A stretch of 46,975 nucleotides of DNA, from assembly GCA_031259845.1 (NCBI GenBank), contig JAIRKZ010000075.1, forward strand, positions 1 to 46,975, given 5' to 3'. Source of the DNA: Tannerellaceae bacterium. GTDB taxonomy: Bacteria; Bacteroidota; Bacteroidia; Bacteroidales; Tannerellaceae. Position numbers and translations under genes: made by a program. Below, piece after piece: positions 1 through 13,216 of the stretch (position 1 is its first letter; the number at the start of each line of letters is the position of its first letter). The notes under the pieces were generated by a model. It saw only the letters and a list, made by a program, of their open reading frames with translations. It was not told the DNA's origin and did no database searches.

Positions 1-32
1 GCCGCTTTAATTCATATATGATGTTACACACG

Positions 33-62
33 GAGAGCGTCTCAAGTGATTGAGGCGCTCTC
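33..62. terminator. Strong stem-loop at window start
   Basis: A 12-bp stem (GAGAGCGTCTCA / TGAGGCGCTCTC, one G-T pair) encloses a six-base loop. No T-run follows on either strand within a few bases, so it may be a terminator for a gene left of the window, a processing site or a repeat. The gene it serves is not visible. Confidence 0.4.
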
Positions 63-205
63 GCCGTTTCCCCGTGGTTACATTCATTGACAGCTTGTGA
101 TTAAAAAAGTATGGCTCTCTAAAGATTTTGGATTATCTTTGTCGAAAGAGACCATTTTTTATTAGCAGACCACATTATACAAACAAAAAAAACGGAGGAA
201 GACAC

Positions 206-1675
206 ATGAAAACACCTATTCAATTCCTTTTAATCACAGGAGTATTTTCATTATTGCTAAGTTGTACGGGAAAAGATAAAGTACAGCAAACGATGTCGGA
301 CGAAGAGATCGACGGGATTCTTTCGGAGGCGCTGTCATATTTGTCCGGGCAAGACTATGCTAACGCCGCCGCTTACTATCAGATAGCCGCCCAACAGGGG
401 AATGCGGAGGGAGAGCTATATTCTGGCCTTTTCCACTTTGCAGGACAGGGAGTAGAAAAAGACTTAACTAAAGCAGCCAGGCTTTGGAAAAGGGCGCTCG
501 AACACCCTTCTTTTGATGAACCTGAAGAAATGAGCCTGTTTTTCAGGGGAATGTTCTTTAACCTGGCTAACGCCTATAGTGACGGAGAGGGAATAAAGAA
601 AAAACAATCGGAAGCCGTCTTCTGGTACAGGAAAGCGGCAGAATGTGGCATGCCGATTGCACAATACAGCCTGGGCGCTTGTTATCTGTTAGGAAACGGA
701 GTGGGAAAAGATGAAAATGCCGCATTGTATTGGCTGAAACAGGCAAGGGAAAGCGGCGAATTGGATAAAGCATCCGATGCGTATGCAGAGGCGATGGTGA
801 AGATGTTAATAGCGTCGGGCGCTTCTTACTCGGAAGTAAAGGCGGAGGGCAATCCATTCATGGGGAAGGCGCTGGAGAAAGCCGCCCCAGGGAGTGTAGA
901 AGCCGTGTTCAACGAATATACCCATACGCTAACCATCAAGGGAAAAGGGGCTATGACTGATTATAACGACGATATAGAAACTCCCTGGAAGTCGTATGAC
1001 GACGAAATAGAAACCCTTGTGATTGAAGAAGGCATCACGAAAGTAGGCGACCAAAGTTTTTGGTTTTGCGAAGGCATTACAGACATAAAGCTACCCCGGT
1101 CGCTGAAAAGTATCGGCGAAAGGGCGTTCAGCCGTACGGGAATATCCAGGATAGATTTACCCGGTTCCCTGGAAAGTATAGATATGGGAGCGTTCCTCGA
1201 GTCGGAACTTACGTCTGTTTTTGTGCCGGCTTCCGTAAAAGAGATAGGAAGCGCAGCATTTGCCTCCAGGCCGTTGACCGCCGTGCATGTAGCTGCCGGT
1301 AATCCTTATTTTACCTCTTTAGACGGCGTTTTATTTGATAAGAGAATAGAAAGGCTGTTACTCTATCCGGAGGGTATGCCGGGTGATTACGAAATTCCCG
1401 GTACGGTAAAGGAAATAAGCGAAATGGCTTTCAGCAGGAATTTAACATCCGTAAAAATTCCCGCTTCCGTAGAACGTATAGGAATGTTTGCCTTTGTATT
1501 GGCCGAGTTGGAGAAAGTAACCGTAAGCTGGGACAAACCCCTGGTCTTTGCCGAGGATAGATTAGCTTCCTTCGGCAATGTATCCCAATGCACCCTGTAT
1601 GTTCCCAAAGGAACGAAAAACGCCTATCAAACGGCCGGCGAATGGAGCAAATTCGGAATTATCGAAGAATATTGA
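206..1675 (+). CDS. Sel1-repeat and BspA-type leucine-rich-repeat lipoprotein
   Basis: The start at 206 follows a GGAGG site at 194-198; an upstream in-frame ATG at 128 would bury the signal peptide. The 489-residue product has a lipoprotein signal with lipobox LLSC (Cys20), so it is probably anchored in the cell envelope. Residues about 35-195 hold three to four Sel1 (TPR-like) repeats, recognisable by G.G..KD...A..W...A patterns. Residues about 215-489 form BspA-type leucine-rich repeats (LRR_5 family), recognisable by recurring I..GAF....L..V.IP..V..I units. Both repeat types usually bind proteins; BspA-like repeats often serve surface adhesion. It stands alone, convergent with the next gene. 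An exact TAnnTTTG element lies at 134-141 but has no convincing -33 partner. The exact partner is unknown. Confidence 0.85.
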   Translation: MKTPIQFLLITGVFSLLLSCTGKDKVQQTMSDEEIDGILSEALSYLSGQDYANAAAYYQIAAQQGNAEGELYSGLFHFAGQGVEKDLTKAARLWKRALEHPSFDEPEEMSLFFRGMFFNLANAYSDGEGIKKKQSEAVFWYRKAAECGMPIAQYSLGACYLLGNGVGKDENAALYWLKQARESGELDKASDAYAEAMVKMLIASGASYSEVKAEGNPFMGKALEKAAPGSVEAVFNEYTHTLTIKGKGAMTDYNDDIETPWKSYDDEIETLVIEEGITKVGDQSFWFCEGITDIKLPRSLKSIGERAFSRTGISRIDLPGSLESIDMGAFLESELTSVFVPASVKEIGSAAFASRPLTAVHVAAGNPYFTSLDGVLFDKRIERLLLYPEGMPGDYEIPGTVKEISEMAFSRNLTSVKIPASVERIGMFAFVLAELEKVTVSWDKPLVFAEDRLASFGNVSQCTLYVPKGTKNAYQTAGEWSKFGIIEEY

Positions 1676-1714
1676 TTGACAGTATCCCCGGAAGGCCTGG
1701 CGCCCCCGGATGTG

Positions 1715-5328
<3,614 letters not shown>

Positions 5329-5356
<28 letters not shown>

Positions 5357-6138
5357 AGATAGACGAAAATTATAAAGCGCCAAATCTGGAAAAAGGGATT
5401 GCCGTGTTGGAATACCTTTCGCTTCATTCGCTGGGTGAAACGTTGCAGGAGATTAAAACGGCGCTGGATATTTCTCAAACAACCGCTTACCGTATTCTTA
5501 ATACGCTGGTGCGCCTTGATTATCTTCAATATAATGAAGATTCCAAACGATACAAGCTTTCGCGGAAACTGCTTACGCTTGGTTTTCGTGTGTTGAACGA
5601 ACATAATCTTCTTGAAACGGTATTACCTCGTTTACGGGATTTACGCGACGTCGTTAAAGAAACGGTTTGCTTCGGCGTATTGGGCAGTAAGAAAGGAATT
5701 TTTATTGAGCAGGCGCAAGGGCATCATACGTTTCGTTTTGTGCTTTCGCCCGGCAAACCGTTTGAACTGCACTGTTCCGCGCCGGGTAAGGCTATTATGG
5801 CTTACCTTCCCAATACCGTTCGCAACCGTTATTTATCGTATATGGAATTTCCACGTTTCAACGTCCGTACCATTACCTCTAAAGAGACGTATCTGAAAGA
5901 ATTGGAAAAGGTACGCCTTTATGGATATGCACTTGATAATGAAGAAGAGTTGAGCGGGGTGATTTGTGTGGGCGCTCCTGTGTTCAACTATACCGGATAT
6001 CCTTGCGGAGCTATATGGATATCAGGCCCGAAAGACAGGTTAACGAAAGAAGTAATTAAAACATCGGCCAAACAAATAATGGAAATAACCACTATGGTTT
6101 CGGTAGAATTAGGATATAGTAAAACTCAAAAGATATAA
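5329..6138 (+). CDS. IclR-family transcriptional regulator
   Basis: An N-terminal winged-helix domain (about residues 18-80, with the recognition region around LDISQTTAYRILNTL) is followed by an IclR effector-binding domain (about 90-269, with features such as HCSAPGKAIMAYLP and APVFNYTG). This gives 269 residues from ATG 5329; longer starts at 5290 and 5308 are possible but lie at or before the predicted transcription start. IclR proteins commonly control catabolic operons for small acids or aromatics and bind a metabolite of the pathway. It is the first gene of the operon, with only 10 bp before the cytochrome gene, so it probably controls itself and all nine genes downstream. The effector is unknown. 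Confidence 0.9.
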
Positions 6139-6148
6139 GCAATATACT

Positions 6149-7924
6149 ATGATTATACATAAATACGGACTGAAACGCCAATGGGCGATTTGCATCTTCT
6201 GCTGTTACTTTGCACTCACGGCGGCAGGCGAATCGCCCTTTTTTACTACCGGCGTGGCGTTGAATGGAAAAGGAGAATTGTATCTTTCCCAAAAGGGCTT
6301 GAAGCGCATCGACTGGTTTTCGGCGGATGGTTCAAAACGGATCAGGTCGTTTCCGGTAGACGAAGCGCCCACCGGTTTGCTGCTGGAAGACAATAAGCTA
6401 TATGTTACTACATTTGAAAAAACGGGAAAACTTCATGTGTTCAACGTAGAATCGGGAGAGATAGAGGTTACTGTTCCGGCAGGTTCGGGAGCTTGTTCTC
6501 CTGTGTTTGGCTTTGATAAGCGGTATATTTATGTATTGAACCAGTTTTCCAATACGGTATCCGAAATAGATTTGCAGAACAGGAACGTTTCCCGTACGGT
6601 TCGTGTCTTGCGCGAACCTAAATCGGCTGTATTCAGCAAGGACGGCAAATACCTGTTTGTAGCTAATTTCTTACCGGCGCAAAGGGCGGATGTAGATTAT
6701 GTGGCAGCCTGTGTATCGGTTATTGAAATGAGTACCTTTAAAAAAATCAAAGACATCCAGTTAGCCAATGGCAGCAATGCCTTGCGTGATATATGTATAT
6801 CGCCGGACGGACAATACATATATGTATCCCATAACCTGGGGCGTTTTACGGTTCCTACCTCCCAGCTTCAGCAAGGCTGGATGAACACAAGCGCCTTTAG
6901 TATTATCGACGTAAACAAACAAACGTTCCAGGGTTCTGTATTGGTAGACGAACCCGAAAGAGGAGCGGCCGGCGTATGGAGTATCGTTTGTACGGAAAAA
7001 CAACTTTTTATCACTCATTCTGGTACGCATGAGGTAAGTATTATCGACCATGAAGCGATGAGAAAGAAATTTGAAGCGTATCCCGATAAGAAAGCATTGG
7101 AATATGACCTCCGTTTTTTATATGGCCTCCGGAAACGCATCTCTTTACAGGGAAATGGCCCGCGTACCATGGCGCTGGCAAATAACAAATTGTTTATACC
7201 CACTTATTTTGCAGACGTATTGAATATCGTTGATATAGAAAACGGCGCCGTACAGGCAGTGGAACTGAATCCAAACCGGATAGAAACGCGCGAACATAAA
7301 GGAGAAATGTATTTTAATGACGCCGGCAATTGTTTTCAGGAATGGCAAAGCTGCAACGGGTGTCATCCGGGAGATGCGCGCATGGATGCAATGAATTGGG
7401 ATTTAATGAATGACGGAGTAGGTAATCCGAAGAATTGCAAAAGCCTTTTATACAGCCATGTTACGCCTCCATGTATGATTTCGGGTATTCGCGCCTCGGC
7501 AGAGGTTGCCGTTAATGCAGGTTTTAAATTCATCCAGTTTTACGATATTGACGATGAACGCGCTACCTGTGTGGATGATTACCTCAAATCCCTTCGCCCG
7601 GTTCCCAGCCCCTATCTGGTAAACGGAGAATTGTCTGAGAAAGCAAAAGAAGGCCGGCGGGTTTTTGATAAACAGAATTGCGGCGCATGCCACAGTGGTT
7701 CCTGTTATACGGATATGAAACTATACCGTATCGGCGAAGCGATTGAGTTTGAAAAGGGATGGGATACGCCTGCGCTTATTGAAGTTTGGCGGACAGCCCC
7801 CTATCTGTTTGACGGACGGGCTGCAACGATGGAAGAAGTATTTAAAGTGCATAAACACGGAATTAATAAAAAAATAACGCAAAAAGAAATAGAGGCCTTG
7901 GCCGAATATGTAAATTCGCTATAG
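6149..7924 (+). CDS. Secreted beta-propeller protein with two c-type haem sites
   Basis: The 591-residue product begins with a hydrophobic export signal ending near AAG-ES. Residues about 35-390 form a YncE-like beta-propeller, seen as repeated blades such as SPDGQYIYVSHN and KDGKYLFVANF. Two haem c motifs follow: CNGCH (Cys402, Cys405, His406) and CGACH (Cys511, Cys514, His515). The C-terminal half resembles di-haem cytochrome c peroxidase/MauG-type domains, including the phrase W.TP.L...W..APYLFDGR. It should act outside the inner membrane as an electron carrier or oxidase/peroxidase. Haem attachment can be provided by the CcsBA protein encoded later in the operon. No substrate can be assigned. 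Confidence 0.85.
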   Translation: MIIHKYGLKRQWAICIFCCYFALTAAGESPFFTTGVALNGKGELYLSQKGLKRIDWFSADGSKRIRSFPVDEAPTGLLLEDNKLYVTTFEKTGKLHVFNVESGEIEVTVPAGSGACSPVFGFDKRYIYVLNQFSNTVSEIDLQNRNVSRTVRVLREPKSAVFSKDGKYLFVANFLPAQRADVDYVAACVSVIEMSTFKKIKDIQLANGSNALRDICISPDGQYIYVSHNLGRFTVPTSQLQQGWMNTSAFSIIDVNKQTFQGSVLVDEPERGAAGVWSIVCTEKQLFITHSGTHEVSIIDHEAMRKKFEAYPDKKALEYDLRFLYGLRKRISLQGNGPRTMALANNKLFIPTYFADVLNIVDIENGAVQAVELNPNRIETREHKGEMYFNDAGNCFQEWQSCNGCHPGDARMDAMNWDLMNDGVGNPKNCKSLLYSHVTPPCMISGIRASAEVAVNAGFKFIQFYDIDDERATCVDDYLKSLRPVPSPYLVNGELSEKAKEGRRVFDKQNCGACHSGSCYTDMKLYRIGEAIEFEKGWDTPALIEVWRTAPYLFDGRAATMEEVFKVHKHGINKKITQKEIEALAEYVNSL

Positions 7925-7939
7925 AAAGAAAGGTGATTG

Positions 7940-9034
7940 ATGAATTATTGTGATAAGATAAAATATACGATTTATACAACGGAGAAGGCGCTTTTTCCCG
8001 TAATGGTAGATAATTTGTTAAAACAAATCCCCGGAAATGAATCCATTTTACGGTTGGCTTTTTTCGGAACGCCCGCAACCAATGAAGAGTATATTGCCCG
8101 GCGGACGATACTATGGGATAAGGTTCGCAATCATTATGGCGATAACGAACCGAATCTGTCATACGTTTCACAACCACCTTTAAATGCTCCGCTTATCCTT
8201 GAGGTGCATAGCTTTATCCCTGATCCCGGCGATACAATAACCTATAAGAAATGGCAGGAATACCCTTATGTAATACTGGAAAATGCCGATGTACGGATAC
8301 TGTTTGCAGGAGGTTTCCAAAGTGATGTGGTGAATAAATCAATTGAACAACAGTCGGGCGACGTATTCGCGAAAATCGATGAACTGATAAAACGGGAGAA
8401 TTTCCCCATAAGCAGTATCATCCGTCAGTGGAACTATATTGAAAAGATCACTTGTTTCCAGGAAGAAAATCAGAATTATCAGAGCTTTAATAATGCCCGC
8501 GGCAATTTCTATGCTAAAACAACCTGGACAAACGGCTATCCGGCGGCAACGGGAATTGGAGCTAATTTAGGCGGGATGTTGATTGATTTGGATGCTGTTG
8601 CATTCAAATCTCCCCGGGCATACGCAACTCCGATTGATAATAAGCTACAGGTGGCGGCCCATGCTTATTCGGAAAAGGTATTGGAAAAAGCGCAAAAACA
8701 GCAAACGGCTCCCAAATTTGAACGAGCCAAGAGTATGACATTTGGAAACAGGCGGCTGGTTTATATCTCCGGCACGGCTGCCATTCGCGGAGAAGAGAGT
8801 TTAAAAGGAGTGGGACTGGAACGGCAATTACATATCACAATGGAAAATATTGCTCAACTTACCGGTAATGCTAAACCGGTAATGCTGCGCGTTTACTTGA
8901 AAGATAAAGAAGATTACCGGTTATCCGAACGATTGATGAGCGAATACAACCTGTCTATTCCCATATCCTATATGTGCGCTGATATATGCCGGGATGAATT
9001 ACTGATAGAAATAGAAGGAATTGCAATAGATTAA
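7940..9034 (+). CDS. RidA/YjgF-fold protein of the FkbO/Hyg5 chorismatase-like group
   Basis: The start is the ATG at 7940, preceded by AAAGAAAGG; the frame opens at a TTG three bases earlier. The 364-residue protein has no signal peptide, so it is cytoplasmic. The second half carries the phrases WNYIEKI, YQSFNNAR, PAATGIG and VYISGTAAIRGEES. These match the layout of chorismatases (FkbO, Hyg5, XanB2), where the last reads close to SGTASIVGHES. Those enzymes remove pyruvate from chorismate. Here the surrounding genes are not aromatic-biosynthesis genes, and His in the GHES position is replaced by Glu, so a different enol ether or enamine substrate is possible. It lies 15 bp after the cytochrome gene. 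Confidence 0.7.
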   Translation: MNYCDKIKYTIYTTEKALFPVMVDNLLKQIPGNESILRLAFFGTPATNEEYIARRTILWDKVRNHYGDNEPNLSYVSQPPLNAPLILEVHSFIPDPGDTITYKKWQEYPYVILENADVRILFAGGFQSDVVNKSIEQQSGDVFAKIDELIKRENFPISSIIRQWNYIEKITCFQEENQNYQSFNNARGNFYAKTTWTNGYPAATGIGANLGGMLIDLDAVAFKSPRAYATPIDNKLQVAAHAYSEKVLEKAQKQQTAPKFERAKSMTFGNRRLVYISGTAAIRGEESLKGVGLERQLHITMENIAQLTGNAKPVMLRVYLKDKEDYRLSERLMSEYNLSIPISYMCADICRDELLIEIEGIAID

Positions 9035-9069
9035 AAACAACATAATTATTAATGTAAAAACGATTGGGC

Positions 9070-9780
9070 ATGAAAAGACTATCTTACATCAGAACATGGA
9101 TGCTGTTGGCATCCTTATCTTCAGTTATTGCCTGTACAGGGAAATCATCGTCCGGCGATGTATCTCAGGATAATGCGGCACAAGTAACAAATCAAACTAA
9201 TAAGAAAGAAATGAAGTATTCAAAGAAGTACACAAATGCAGACTTTTACACAGATGGAAAGTTTAATGAGGAAGTAGCTGTCCAGGCATACAAGGACATG
9301 TTTGAGTTTTATGATGTTCCGTTTACTCCATTCCTGGAGGAAAATTTCTGGGTAGCCGAATTTGGCATTGGCGATTTTGAACATGTAGGTATGGGAGGCG
9401 TATTTTGGGTAAACGATCAGGAGCACGGCTATTTTGCACATGCGATTTACCTGCTTCCCGGGCAAATGATTCCCGAGCATGCGCATGTGAAAACGGCGTT
9501 TCCGGCTAAATTCGAATCATGGATGGTGACGAAAGGCTGGTGTTATAATTTCTCGGAAGTAGGGGATGAAACACCTGACGCACCTGCTATACCGGCTTCG
9601 CACGGACCTGTTAAGAGCAAGAATTTTGTCATGCAGTATGTAGGAGATATTATTCATTTGAAGAAAGAAGAAACATTCCATTTCCTGATGGCAGGCCCTG
9701 AAGGAGCTATTGTAGACGAATGGGCATGTTACCATGATGGCGCCGGATTACGTTTTACGAATCCGAAAGCTAAGTTATAA
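9070..9780 (+). CDS. Cupin-fold lipoprotein
   Basis: The ATG at 9070 is chosen over a TTG at 9064. The 236-residue product has a lipoprotein signal with lipobox VIAC (Cys22), then a polar linker. A cupin-like domain fills about residues 60-230. Probable metal ligands are the two His of PEHAHV, a Glu in KFESW and the His in ETFHFLMAG; HxH...E...H is the common cupin metal set, and the spacing recalls sugar isomerases of the D-lyxose isomerase type. It should face the periplasm or the cell surface, like the two cytochromes on either side of it, and could bind or isomerise the same extracellular substrate. Function unproven. Confidence 0.75.
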   Translation: MKRLSYIRTWMLLASLSSVIACTGKSSSGDVSQDNAAQVTNQTNKKEMKYSKKYTNADFYTDGKFNEEVAVQAYKDMFEFYDVPFTPFLEENFWVAEFGIGDFEHVGMGGVFWVNDQEHGYFAHAIYLLPGQMIPEHAHVKTAFPAKFESWMVTKGWCYNFSEVGDETPDAPAIPASHGPVKSKNFVMQYVGDIIHLKKEETFHFLMAGPEGAIVDEWACYHDGAGLRFTNPKAKL

Positions 9781-9811
9781 TCCCGTTTTTACCGTCTAAA
9801 TCAATATACTT

Positions 9812-12800
9812 ATGAAAAAGTATGTGCTATTTATAGCATTATTCGTATTTCCGTTTTCTTTATCATCCGCTCCTTTGGATGATACGGAAGTAAAGCCGGA
9901 AGTCATTAAAGAAATAATAGCTGCTTTGAAAGATACGACTTATTTTTCGTATGCTTTGGAACAGATAGAAGCAGAGAAGAATAAGGAAAAGAAACAAAAA
10001 GCCTTTGTTGATTTATTAGAAAAAGCGAAACGGGTACATGATTTACAAACGGAATTGGAATGGCTTACCATAGATGCAGTCCGTTTGGCTTTTGCGGACA
10101 TGAAAAAGATGAAGACTTTTGATGCAGGCAAGTATCAAAAGGTAATGGACGTATTGGAATTACAGGTGAAGGAAGGCTTTGACGATATCTATACATATAA
10201 GGAAGAGGCTTTAATAAAGGCTGAAATGGCGCTGGCCAATAAACGTTCAATCTTATTGGCAAACCCGTTTTTGGATATGGATAAAATAGTTGCAGCCCGT
10301 TTTCAGCTTGGAGAGAGGGCGCGTAAAGCTATGACGCCGGCATTGGGAACCCAGGCAAACAACTGGAGTAACCAACAGTCTACCTGGCGCGAGGGTTTTC
10401 ATGCGGATATTATTGAATTATCCAATCTGAGGGGAGACGTTCATACACGTTCTGTATATACGCCTCAGGCAAATGCTTCGGTAGCCGACCTGAAACTTCA
10501 CTGGAATGCAGATAGGGTTATGTTTACCTCATTAATGCCGGATAAACGCTGGAATGTATTTGAAGTAAAGCTGGATGGAACCGGTTTTAAACCGTTAGTA
10601 GAAACAGTTGAGCCTGAATTGGAATTTTACGATGGAACCTGGTTGCCTGACGGACGTATCATTGCAAACAGTAACATTGGCTATCAGGGCGTACCTTGTG
10701 TAAGCGGAAGCGACCCGGTAGGAAATATGGTGTTGTATAATCCTAAAGATAAAAACATGCGTCGTTTAACGTTCGACCAGGATGCCAATTGGAATCCGGT
10801 TATTATGCACAACGGGCGTGTGATGTATGTGCGTTGGGAATATACAGACCTTACACATTATTTCTCCCGTATTGTAATGCACATGAATCCGGATGGAACG
10901 GATAACCGGGCGCTGTTTGGAAGCGGCTCCATGTTTCCGAACAGTACCTTCGACGTACAGCCGATACCAGGCCATTCATCGGCATTTGTCGGTATTATTT
11001 CCGGGCATCACGGAATAGCCCGTTCCGGCCGTTTACTGATATTCGACCCCACCAAAGCCCGCAAAGGAATAGAAGGAATTATACAGGAGATACCTCATCG
11101 TAACCGGCCGGTTGTTCCGTTGATCAAAGATGAGTTAGTGAATGATGTATGGCCTCAGTTTGTTAAACCTACTCCTTTAAATGACAGTTACTACCTTGTT
11201 TCGGCTAAATTAAGTCCGAATGATCTATGGGGGCTTTATCTGGTAGATGTTTTCGATAATGTCACTTGTTTGATAAAAGAAGAAGGTTACGGGTTTATCA
11301 GCCCCATAGCAGTTGTCGAAACAAAAACGCCTCCCGCTATTCCCGACCGGGTAAAATTGGATGAAAAAGAGGCGACGGTCTTTATTCAGGATATTTATGA
11401 AGGAGAAGGATTGCGTAATGTTCCCCGCGGGACAGTCAAAGAGTTGCGGGTTCATGGATATGAATATGCGTATCTCCATACCGAATCCGATCATTATGCA
11501 CAAGGCATTCAGAGTGGTTGGGATATAAAGCGGTTATTGGGAACAGTTCCGGTAGAAGAAGACGGTTCTGTTATCTTTAAAATACCGGCCAATACGCCTG
11601 TATCTATTCAGCCGTTGGATGAAGACGGCGCCGCTGTGCAATGGATGAGAAGTTGGTTTACAGGTATGCCGGGCGAGATCGTTTCTTGTGTAGGCTGCCA
11701 TGAAGACCAGAATCAGATACCGATACCCAAACGGGTGATAGCTTCACAAAAACCTCCTGTTTCATTAACGGCTCCTGAAGGCGGCGTGCGTTCGTTTACA
11801 TTCGACCTGGAAGTACAGCCCATCCTCGACCGCGCTTGCATTGCCTGCCATACCGGAGAGGGAAAAGCATTCAACCTTAGAGGAGGAGAAAAAGATAAAC
11901 GGGGATACAGCACAGCCTATCTGAAGCTACATCCTTATACACACCGCCAGGGGCCGGAAGCAGATATGATTGTTCTCCAGCCGTATGAATACCATCCCAA
12001 CACCAGTGAATTGATCCGCTTATTAAGGAACGGGCATTATAATGTTGAGCTTACGGATAAAGAATGGAGAGTCTTATATAACTGGATTGACTATAATGTA
12101 CCGGATAAAGGTTATTTTCTTGCCAGTAAGTATGACGGTTTCCCATACAAAGGGTACGACCAGATTGCCCGTCGCATTGAATTAACGGATAAATATGGAT
12201 GCGGCGCCGGCGTAGACTGGAAAAAAGAAATTGCCGATTATGCCGCTTATCTGAAAGATCAAGGCCCCATAACTCCGGAACGTCCCGTAAAGAAACCTGC
12301 CGCGAAAGAAAAAGAACTGAAAGTAGCAGGATGGCCATTTGTAGTAGAATCGGCTAAATCTTTACAGGCCGGGGAAAGAAGGACACGTAAAGAAGTAGAT
12401 ATAGCTCCGGGCGTAGTGATGAGATTTGCCAGAATACCAGCCGGACAATTTATAATGGGTAGCCATAATGGAGCGGAAGATAATAAACCTGCCTCCAAAG
12501 TAAAAATAGATAACTCTTTCTGGATGGCTGAAATAGAGGTTACCAATGAACAATACAATGCTGTTTTTCCCGAGCATGACAGCCGTTTTGTAGACCAGCA
12601 TTGGAAAGACCATACAACGCCTGGTTATCCTGCCAATTTGCCCGAACAACCGGTAATACGCGTAAGTTATGAAGACGCTATGGCGTATTGTTCTAAATTA
12701 GCTGAAATGACCGGATTGAAAATAACTTTGCCCACCGAAGCGCAATGGGAATGGGCATGCCGTGCAGGGAGCGATAACGACTTTTGGTTTGGTAACCTGA

Positions 12801-13213
12801 ACAGCGATTTTAGTGCGTTTGAAAATATGGCCGACGCCCAACTTACGAAGATGGCGGTAACCGGAGTTAATCCCCAACCCATGAGGAAAGAAGATTCCTG
12901 GTATCCGTATTATAGTTTCTTGCCGAAGGAAGAAAGTGTAGATGACGGCTATATGATTCAGACAGACTCAAAGAAGTATCAGCCTAATCCATTTGGCTTA
13001 TATAGTATGCATGGGAATATTGCCGAGTGGACACGGTCGGACTACCAACTCTATCCCTATTCGGAAAAAGTTAAAACAGCTTCGAAATACAAAGTTGTGC
13101 GCGGAGGTTCGTATATTGAGCGTCCAAAATATGCAACCGCTTATGCCCGTAAAGCCTATTATCCCTGGCAGCGCGTTCATAACGTAGGTTTTAGAGTGAT
13201 AATTGAAGATTAA
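9812..13213 (+). CDS. Large di-haem cytochrome: TolB-type propeller, hydrazine-synthase-alpha-like domain and FGE-like domain
   Basis: The 1133-residue protein has an export signal (about 1-20), a helical region to about 190, and a PD40/TolB-type propeller to about 500. A domain resembling the alpha subunit of hydrazine synthase follows (about 530-640, with CVGCH at Cys626/Cys629/His630), then a second haem site CIACH (Cys676/Cys679/His680). The C-terminal part (about 866-1133) is a formylglycine-generating-enzyme-like (SUMF1) domain, seen in IPAGQFIMGS, LPTEAQWEWACRAG and HGNIAEWT. The usual FGE active-site Cys near the end is absent: the stretch after VVRGGSY contains no Cys, so this domain is probably a binding module. 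The hydrazine synthase beta/gamma genes are absent, so hydrazine synthesis is not proposed. It is probably the main catalytic or electron-transfer component of the operon. Confidence 0.8.
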   Translation: MKKYVLFIALFVFPFSLSSAPLDDTEVKPEVIKEIIAALKDTTYFSYALEQIEAEKNKEKKQKAFVDLLEKAKRVHDLQTELEWLTIDAVRLAFADMKKMKTFDAGKYQKVMDVLELQVKEGFDDIYTYKEEALIKAEMALANKRSILLANPFLDMDKIVAARFQLGERARKAMTPALGTQANNWSNQQSTWREGFHADIIELSNLRGDVHTRSVYTPQANASVADLKLHWNADRVMFTSLMPDKRWNVFEVKLDGTGFKPLVETVEPELEFYDGTWLPDGRIIANSNIGYQGVPCVSGSDPVGNMVLYNPKDKNMRRLTFDQDANWNPVIMHNGRVMYVRWEYTDLTHYFSRIVMHMNPDGTDNRALFGSGSMFPNSTFDVQPIPGHSSAFVGIISGHHGIARSGRLLIFDPTKARKGIEGIIQEIPHRNRPVVPLIKDELVNDVWPQFVKPTPLNDSYYLVSAKLSPNDLWGLYLVDVFDNVTCLIKEEGYGFISPIAVVETKTPPAIPDRVKLDEKEATVFIQDIYEGEGLRNVPRGTVKELRVHGYEYAYLHTESDHYAQGIQSGWDIKRLLGTVPVEEDGSVIFKIPANTPVSIQPLDEDGAAVQWMRSWFTGMPGEIVSCVGCHEDQNQIPIPKRVIASQKPPVSLTAPEGGVRSFTFDLEVQPILDRACIACHTGEGKAFNLRGGEKDKRGYSTAYLKLHPYTHRQGPEADMIVLQPYEYHPNTSELIRLLRNGHYNVELTDKEWRVLYNWIDYNVPDKGYFLASKYDGFPYKGYDQIARRIELTDKYGCGAGVDWKKEIADYAAYLKDQGPITPERPVKKPAAKEKELKVAGWPFVVESAKSLQAGERRTRKEVDIAPGVVMRFARIPAGQFIMGSHNGAEDNKPASKVKIDNSFWMAEIEVTNEQYNAVFPEHDSRFVDQHWKDHTTPGYPANLPEQPVIRVSYEDAMAYCSKLAEMTGLKITLPTEAQWEWACRAGSDNDFWFGNLNSDFSAFENMADAQLTKMAVTGVNPQPMRKEDSWYPYYSFLPKEESVDDGYMIQTDSKKYQPNPFGLYSMHGNIAEWTRSDYQLYPYSEKVKTASKYKVVRGGSYIERPKYATAYARKAYYPWQRVHNVGFRVIIED

Positions 13214-13216
13214 CAG

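Noticed and set aside
9812-13213. Hydrazine synthesis or sulfatase activation as the role of the large cytochrome
   Set aside because: No hydrazine synthase beta/gamma genes are present, the FGE-like segment lacks the active-site Cys, and the nearby LtaS-like enzyme uses a Thr nucleophile that needs no formylglycine.
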